From assembly GCF_003977685.1 (NCBI RefSeq), contig NZ_RYZH01000039.1, positions 1-64,000 of the forward strand: a stretch of DNA of 64,000 nucleotides, given 5' to 3'. A model generated the notes under the pieces. That model saw only the letters and a list, made by a program, of their open reading frames with translations. It ran no database searches and was not told the DNA's origin. The stretch's first letter is position 1, and every line of letters starts with the position of its first letter. This DNA is from Tautonia sociabilis. GTDB taxonomy: Bacteria; Planctomycetota; Planctomycetia; Isosphaerales; Isosphaeraceae. A program made the translations under genes and the position numbers. Shown here one piece after another: positions 57,503 to 64,000 of this stretch.

Positions 57503-57982
57503 GTGCGCGTCGGCATCGGACACGACACCCATCGCCTTGTCGAGGGGCGGCCCCTGATCCTGGGGGGCGTCCGCATCGAGTTCGAGCGAGGGCTCGCCGG
57601 GCATTCCGACGCGGATGTCGTCCTGCACGCGGTGGCCGACGCCCTGCTCGGCGCCGTGGGGCTGGGAGACATTGGCGAGCTGTTCCCGGACACCGATCCG
57701 GAGTGGGAGGGGCTCGACAGCTCGAAGCTGCTGCTCGAGGTCGTCTCCCAGGCGGCCTACGCCGGCTGGCGTCCGGTGAACTGCGACCTGATCATCCACG
57801 CCCAGCGGCCGAAGCTGCTGGCCCACAAGCCGGAGATCCGAGCCAACGTCGCCCGACTGCTCGGCCTGCCCGAGGGTTCGGTCAACGTGAAGGCCAAGAC
57901 CGGGGAGCATGTCGGCCCGGTCGGCCGGGGCGAGGCGATGTGCTGCCAGGCCGTGGTGCTGGTCGATCGGGCGGAGGGATGA
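57503..57982 (+). CDS. ispF: 2-C-methyl-D-erythritol 2,4-cyclodiphosphate synthase
   Basis: 159 residues from GTG 57503, with GGAGGAGC upstream. Metal and active-site motifs: VGIGHDTHRL (Asp/His), GLAGHSDADVVLHAVADALLG, DIGELFPDTDPEW, NCDLIIHAQRPKL and VKAKTGEHVGPVGRGEA. Fifth step of the non-mevalonate isoprenoid pathway; forms a trimer in the cytoplasm. Open frames upstream of the GTG cover the pyrimidine tract and are not coding. The downstream decayed frame overlaps its stop (ATGA at 57979-57982). Confidence 0.94.
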   Translation: MRVGIGHDTHRLVEGRPLILGGVRIEFERGLAGHSDADVVLHAVADALLGAVGLGDIGELFPDTDPEWEGLDSSKLLLEVVSQAAYAGWRPVNCDLIIHAQRPKLLAHKPEIRANVARLLGLPEGSVNVKAKTGEHVGPVGRGEAMCCQAVVLVDRAEG

Positions 57983-58253
57983 TCGCCATGACGAGCCGAG
58001 CCGGGAGTGCTCTCCGCCTCGGGGCCCGCTCCACCATCGGGAGGCCGATGGCGAGTTCCGGGGCGTGCGTGCCCGATCGGGCGATCTCTTCCAGGGGGGG
58101 GGGCCGGGCGGTTCGATCCGGCCTTGCCGGCCCTTGGGGGATCGATTGCCCTGGCGATTCCGGAGTTCCTCGCCGAGCCCCGGTCCTGGCTCCGTCCGGA
58201 GCCTCCTCCGGCTGCTGCCCGCCTTCCTCGCCGAGGATGAGGCGCCGCTCTGA
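57979..58253 (+). pseudogene. Frameshifted small gene with a G10 tract
   Basis: An ATG overlapping the ispF stop opens MIAMTSRAGSALRLGARSTI. Coding-like sequence then appears in successive frames: READGEFRGVRARSGDLFQG up to a run of ten Gs (58094-58103), AGRFDPALPALGGSIALAIP after it, and SVRSLLRLLPAFLAEDEAPL ending at TGA 58251-58253. Each stretch has genome-typical third positions. This fits a gene broken by at least two frameshifts, one at the G run, or a homopolymer sequencing error. Family not recognised. Confidence 0.4.
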
Positions 58254-58313
58254 CCCTCAGGGCCCGGCGACCCTCGGCCCGCCTCGCGAACCCCGACGGG
58301 AACGACCCCGATC

Positions 58314-59798
<1,485 letters not shown>

Positions 59799-60079
59799 GG
59801 CCCCCCCTCGACGACCCCCCCTTCTCCTGGGATGATGTCGCCGATCGGCGGGATGACCCCGGCCGCCCCGGGGGGGCGGTGCGACCGGGCCGCTTGGGAG
59901 GGAACTCCCCTCCTGATCGGCCCGGCACCGCAGGGGCCCGCCCCATCTCGATCGACGGCGGGAGGCCCGGCGCCCGGGCCCATCGTCGCAGGGAGGACTC
60001 CCCCCGAGGACCCTCCTGCTTCTCTGCCTCGCGCTGCTCCGCCTGGTTTCCTCCGCCCCCCTTCCCATCGAGGATCTCC

Positions 60080-63000
60080 ATGCGAACGCGCCTCCTCACC
60101 GTCGCTGCGCTGCTGGGACTCGCCTGGCCGACCCTCGCCAGGGACGATTTGCGCACCGTCGCCGAGCGGAGCGGCTTCAAGGCGACCGCCCGGTACGACG
60201 AGGTGGTCGACCTCTGCCGAAGGCTCGACGAGCGCTCGGATCGGGTCCGGATGGCTTCGCTCGGGACGACGGTCGAGGGGCGATCCATCCCGCTGCTGAT
60301 CGTCGCCGATCCGCCGGTCGAGACGGCCGAGGAGGCGAAGGCGTCGGGCAAGCTCGTCGTCCTGGCGATCGGCTCGATCCACGGCGGCGAGGTCTGCGGC
60401 AAGGAGGCACTGCTGATGCTCGTCCGGGAGCTGACGGACGCCCCCGGCCACCCGCTGCTCGAGGACGTGGTCCTCTGTGTCGCCCCGCTCTATAACGCCG
60501 ACGGCGCCGAGCGGTTCTCCCCCGACAACCGCCCCGGCCAGAACGGCCCCGAGCGGGGCATGGGAGAGCGGGCGAACGCCCAGGGCCTCGACCTGAACCG
60601 CGACTTCATCGCGCTGAGGGCCCCCGAGACTCGCGGGCTGGTCCGGTTCCTCGTCGAGTGGGATCCGCATCTGTTCATTGACACGCACACGACCAACGGC
60701 TCGGCCCACCGCTACCTCATCACCTTCGACGGCCCGAAGAACCCGGCCACGCATCCGGACGTGCTCGCCTTCTCCCGGGACCGCTTCCTGCCCGCCGTGG
60801 CCGACGCCTTCCACCGATCGACGGGAGAACACGCCTTTGTCTACGGCAACTTCGAAGACGGGCACTCGAAATGGACGACCTACCCGGCCCATCCCCGCTT
60901 CGGCACGACCTACGCCGGCCTCCGCAACCGCCTCTCGCTGCTGAGCGAGGCGTATGCCTACGCCCCGTTCGAGGATCGGGTGCGGGGGACGCTCGCCTTC
61001 GTCCGATCGGCGCTGGAGGTCGCGGCCGATCGGAAGGAGGAGATCCGGACGCTGCTTGACCGGGCCGCCTCGGAGACGGTCGCCTCGGCCGGGGCCGAGG
61101 TCCCGATCCGGTCCGAGGCGAGGCCGTTCGACGAGCCGGTCACGGTCCTTGGCTTTGAGGAGACGACCGGGGCCCGGCCCTCGGAGAGCGTCGCCGCCGG
61201 GGTGCCGAAGGACTACACGGTGTCCCTCGTCCAGCGGTTCGAGCCGACCCTGGCCGTGACTCGACCCTTCGCCTACGTGCTCCCGCCAGGCTGCGACGAG
61301 GCGGTCGCCACGATCGCTCGGCACGGGATCGCGCTGGAGCGGGTGCGAGAGGATGTCGAGCTCCGAGCGGAAGTCTACCGGATCGATAAGGTCCGGCGCC
61401 GGCGGGGGGGCTATGTCGGCCCGGAGACGGTGGAGGTCGAGGCGAGCCCTCGGGTCGAATCGTACCGGGTCGCGGCCGGCTCGGTCCTCGTCCGCTCGGC
61501 GCAGCCGATGGGGACCCTGGCGAGCTACCTGCTGGAGCCCGGATCGGACGACAACCTTCTGACCTACGGCCTGCTGGCGGCCGACGTGGAGGCCGGGGCC
61601 GACTTCCCGGTCGTCCGGCTGTCCGGGGAGGTGTCGATCCTCTCGAGTCCGATACCCAGTATCTACGAACTATCGGATGAGAAGAAGCCGATTACCTTCG
61701 AGGTCCTTCGGGGACCGGATCGCCCCGATTTCTCCGGCGATCCGGCCTCCGTCCGCTGGCTCGACGCCGACCACTACTTGCAGACCCGAGACGGTCGGCT
61801 GATGAAGGTGGAGGCCTCGACCGGATCGGCCGAGCCGTTCCTTGATCCGGAGCCGATCGCCGAGGCCCTGGCCGAGCTGCCGACCATCTCCGCCGAAGCG
61901 GCCGGGACGCTGGCCCGCCGGGCGCTGGCCCGCCCCAACCCGGATCAGCCCGGCGCCCTGGTCGAACACGGGGAGGATCTGTACTTCGTCGCCTGGGACG
62001 GGTCGAAGGCCGTCCGCCTGACCAGCGCCCCGGGCGAGGAGGAGCTGGCGGAGCTGAGCCCCGACGGCCGCTTCGTCGCCTTCGTCCGGGAGAACGACCT
62101 GTACGTGGTCGACCTGGAGACGGCGACCGAGCGCGCCCTGACCACCGGGGGGACCGACCTCGTCCGCAACGGCAAGGCGGTCTGGGTCTACTTCGAGGAG
62201 CTTTTCGGTCGGAGCTGGAAGGCGTTCTGGTGGAGCCCCGACGGTGAGCACCTCGCGTTCCTGAGGCTCGACGACCGGCCGCTCGACGTGCACACCGTGC
62301 TCGACGACACCGGCCCTCGGCGGGTGGTGGAGGAGACGCCCTACCCGTTCGCGGGCGACCCGAACCCGAGCGTCGCGCTGGGCATTGTCCCCAGCAGCGG
62401 CGGGCCGGTGGCGTTCGCGGATCTGTCGGGATACCTCGAGGGGTCGTTCCTCATCAGTCACGTCGGATGGTTCCCGGACGGGAAGGCGGCCCTCTGCTCC
62501 GTGCAAGACCGGACGCAGACCTGGCTCGACGTGCTCCGAGTGCCGACCGCCGGCGGCACCCCGACGAAGCTCTTCCGCGACCAGACCGAGGCCTGGATCG
62601 AAAGCCCCGGCGACCCGACGTTCCTGCCCGACGGCTCGTTCCTCTGGCCGAGCGAGCGAGACGGCTGGCGGCACCTGTATCTCTACACCGCCGACGGAGA
62701 GAAGATCACACAATTGACGATGGGAGAATGGGAGGTGCGCTCCGTCGAGCACCTCGACCCCGAGGCCCGAGCCGTCTACATCACCGGGACGCTGGACAGC
62801 CCGATCGCCGAGCATCTGTACCGCGTCTCGATCGACGACCTGTGCGTCGATCGCCTGACGAAGGAGCCGGGGCACCACTCCGTCCGGCTCGCTCCCGACG
62901 GCAGGCACTTCGTCGACTCCTGGTCCAGCGTCACCATGCCGACGAAGGTCGCCCTGCGGTCGACCGACGACGGATCCCTCGTCCGCATGATCGACGACAA

Positions 63001-63853
63001 CCCGATGCCCGACCTCGACCGCTATCGCTTCGGCCCTCGAACGCTGGTCCAGATCGAGACGCCCGACGGGTTCTCGCTCGAAGGGGAGCTGATCCTGCCT
63101 CCCGACCTCGACGAATCCCGGATGTACCCCGTCTGGTTCCAGACCTACGGCGGACCGCACTCCCCGACGATCCGAGACACCTGGGCCGGCGCCCGGGCCC
63201 AGGACCAGGCCCTCGCGTCGGAGGGGGTCATCGTCTTCCGGGCCGACCCCCGCAGCGCCAGCGGCAAGGGGGCGGTGTCGGCCTGGACCGCCTACAAGCG
63301 GCTCGGCGTCACCGAGTTGACGGACATCGAGACGGCGATCGACTGGCTGAAGCAGCGTCCCTACGTCGACCCCGACCGCATCGGCATGACCGGCCACAGC
63401 TACGGCGGGTTCATGACCGCGTTCGCCCTCTCACACAGCGACCGCTTCTCCTGCGGCATCGCCGGCGCTCCCGTCACCGACTGGCGCAATTACGACACCA
63501 TCTACACCGAGCGCTACATGCTCACCCCCCAGGAGAACCCCGAGGGGTACCGGGAAACCTCCGTGGTCGAGGCCGCAGCCAATCTCCACGGCCGGCTGCT
63601 CATCGTGCACGGAGCGAAGGATGACAACGTCTCGCTGAGGAATACGTATCAACTCATCCATGGACTCCAGCAGGCCGGGAAACCGTTCGAGCTGATGGTC
63701 TACCCCGAGGCCCGCCACGGGATCTTCAGCGAGCACTACTCGGATCTCCGGCTGGAGTTCATCCGGCGGGCGCTCGGCGTCGGGCCGAAGGACCGCTCGA
63801 CCGAGGCCGAGGCCGATGCCTCGGAACCCGAGGCGGTCGGGGCCGATCGCTGA
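60080..63853 (+). CDS. Secreted fusion: M14 zinc carboxypeptidase + S9 dipeptidyl peptidase
   Basis: 1257 residues from ATG 60080 (GAGGATC just upstream), with a signal peptide ending near TLA-RD (20-21). Residues ~25-330 are an M14 carboxypeptidase: SIHGGEVCGKE (His101, Glu104), DLNRDF (Asn173-Arg174), FIDTHTTNGS (His203) and catalytic Glu290 in LLSEAYAYAP. Residues ~560-1000 form a DPP-IV beta-propeller (YFEELFGRSWKAFWWSPDGE). Residues ~1010-1235 form the hydrolase domain with GHSYGG (Ser1107), the Asp1181-Asp1182 acid pair and His1213. Both active sites look complete, so this should be a two-headed exopeptidase trimming peptides outside the cytoplasm. The 280-bp gap from cysS holds nothing notable. 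Confidence 0.9.
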   Translation: MRTRLLTVAALLGLAWPTLARDDLRTVAERSGFKATARYDEVVDLCRRLDERSDRVRMASLGTTVEGRSIPLLIVADPPVETAEEAKASGKLVVLAIGSIHGGEVCGKEALLMLVRELTDAPGHPLLEDVVLCVAPLYNADGAERFSPDNRPGQNGPERGMGERANAQGLDLNRDFIALRAPETRGLVRFLVEWDPHLFIDTHTTNGSAHRYLITFDGPKNPATHPDVLAFSRDRFLPAVADAFHRSTGEHAFVYGNFEDGHSKWTTYPAHPRFGTTYAGLRNRLSLLSEAYAYAPFEDRVRGTLAFVRSALEVAADRKEEIRTLLDRAASETVASAGAEVPIRSEARPFDEPVTVLGFEETTGARPSESVAAGVPKDYTVSLVQRFEPTLAVTRPFAYVLPPGCDEAVATIARHGIALERVREDVELRAEVYRIDKVRRRRGGYVGPETVEVEASPRVESYRVAAGSVLVRSAQPMGTLASYLLEPGSDDNLLTYGLLAADVEAGADFPVVRLSGEVSILSSPIPSIYELSDEKKPITFEVLRGPDRPDFSGDPASVRWLDADHYLQTRDGRLMKVEASTGSAEPFLDPEPIAEALAELPTISAEAAGTLARRALARPNPDQPGALVEHGEDLYFVAWDGSKAVRLTSAPGEEELAELSPDGRFVAFVRENDLYVVDLETATERALTTGGTDLVRNGKAVWVYFEELFGRSWKAFWWSPDGEHLAFLRLDDRPLDVHTVLDDTGPRRVVEETPYPFAGDPNPSVALGIVPSSGGPVAFADLSGYLEGSFLISHVGWFPDGKAALCSVQDRTQTWLDVLRVPTAGGTPTKLFRDQTEAWIESPGDPTFLPDGSFLWPSERDGWRHLYLYTADGEKITQLTMGEWEVRSVEHLDPEARAVYITGTLDSPIAEHLYRVSIDDLCVDRLTKEPGHHSVRLAPDGRHFVDSWSSVTMPTKVALRSTDDGSLVRMIDDNPMPDLDRYRFGPRTLVQIETPDGFSLEGELILPPDLDESRMYPVWFQTYGGPHSPTIRDTWAGARAQDQALASEGVIVFRADPRSASGKGAVSAWTAYKRLGVTELTDIETAIDWLKQRPYVDPDRIGMTGHSYGGFMTAFALSHSDRFSCGIAGAPVTDWRNYDTIYTERYMLTPQENPEGYRETSVVEAAANLHGRLLIVHGAKDDNVSLRNTYQLIHGLQQAGKPFELMVYPEARHGIFSEHYSDLRLEFIRRALGVGPKDRSTEAEADASEPEAVGADR

Positions 63854-63961
63854 GGAGCGGCGACGGGGCGTTCGCAGCCGAGGGGACCAGTGGTAGACTC
63901 GGGGGGAGGTCCATCGCCCTCGCCGAGACGACGAGAACGAAACGACCCAAGGGGGGACGTC

Positions 63962-64000
63962 GTGATCCGATTCCTCGCACCCGCCCGGTATCGGGGAGAA
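63962..64000 (+). CDS. Start of a gene cut by the window end
   Basis: GTG 63962 opens MIRFLAPARYRGE and runs to the edge in frame. GGGGGGAC lies ~6-13 bases upstream, and a -10-like TAGACT occurs at about 63895-63900. Only 13 codons are visible, so no function can be given; start and strand are inferred from the ribosome site and promoter. Confidence 0.4.
   Translation, partial: MIRFLAPARYRGE

Noticed and set aside
54810..57557. Plus-strand open frame of 915 codons
   Set aside because: Antisense to the large TPR protein; composition expected of a GC-rich shadow, and it runs through the pyrimidine tract and ispF start out of frame.

Overview
The window is about 70% GC, with G/C at nearly every third codon position, and carries many families typical of Planctomycetes: an ECF sigma factor fused to a DUF1559 (H-X9-DG) domain, a planctomycete-type secreted cytochrome c, DUF1080, a di-haem oxidoreductase, a degenerate kinase fused to a membrane domain, and large TPR proteins. 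I infer a chromosomal segment of an Isosphaeraceae-like planctomycete (for example a Tautonia relative); this is not proven. No rRNA, tRNA, CRISPR array, prophage or plasmid genes were seen. The only mobile DNA is an IS5-type transposase end at the left edge.

Layout. 1-5.2 kb: transposase tail, then a minus-strand reactive-sulfur operon (CstB-like persulfide dioxygenase/rhodanese, DUF1641 protein, sulfide:quinone oxidoreductase). It has a strong sigma-54 promoter candidate and lies just downstream of a cysteine-rich PAS/AAA+/Fis sigma-54 activator. 6-9.5 kb: valS and a DUF151 nuclease. 9.7-14.8 kb: a membrane-embedded sigma-54 activator, an alpha/beta hydrolase and an HD (RSH-type) hydrolase. 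14.9-16.8 kb: two regulatory RNA loci in tandem. The first is an independent ~275-nt transcript with perfect complementarity to the 16S rRNA 3' end and an 11-codon ORF. The second is an attenuator whose leader peptide is packed with Phe, Tyr and Trp codons, upstream of DAHP synthase (aroF). 16.9-20.3 kb: small lipoprotein, a decayed gene, cupin, secreted cytochrome and minisatellites. 20.4-28 kb (minus): ruvC, the UPF0210/ACT pair, DUF423, DUF1080, folC and a response regulator. 28.4-31.9 kb: pseudokinase-membrane protein and AI-2E transporter. 32-39.4 kb (minus): serA with a class V aminotransferase, hisI and two related TPR proteins. 39.9-46.4 kb (plus): tatC, a carotenoid-oxygenase remnant, fxsA, and an ABC ATPase/FtsX permease/HlyD adaptor cluster. 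46.5-64 kb: ECF-DUF1559, NAD-dependent epimerase-DUF2867, Tat-exported TIM-barrel isomerase, di-haem oxidoreductase, dienelactone hydrolase, TPR protein, ispF, cysS, and a 1,257-residue fusion of an M14 carboxypeptidase with an S9 dipeptidyl peptidase.

How they work together. The clearest units are the sulfide operon with its activator; the aroF leader plus aroF; aminotransferase plus serA for serine; and the ATPase-permease-adaptor efflux system. The rest is mostly housekeeping genes interleaved with secreted or membrane proteins, separated by long intergenic spaces holding short repeats, polypyrimidine tracts and gene remnants. Coordinates and starts come from reading the sequence alone; family names rest on motif recognition without database searches.
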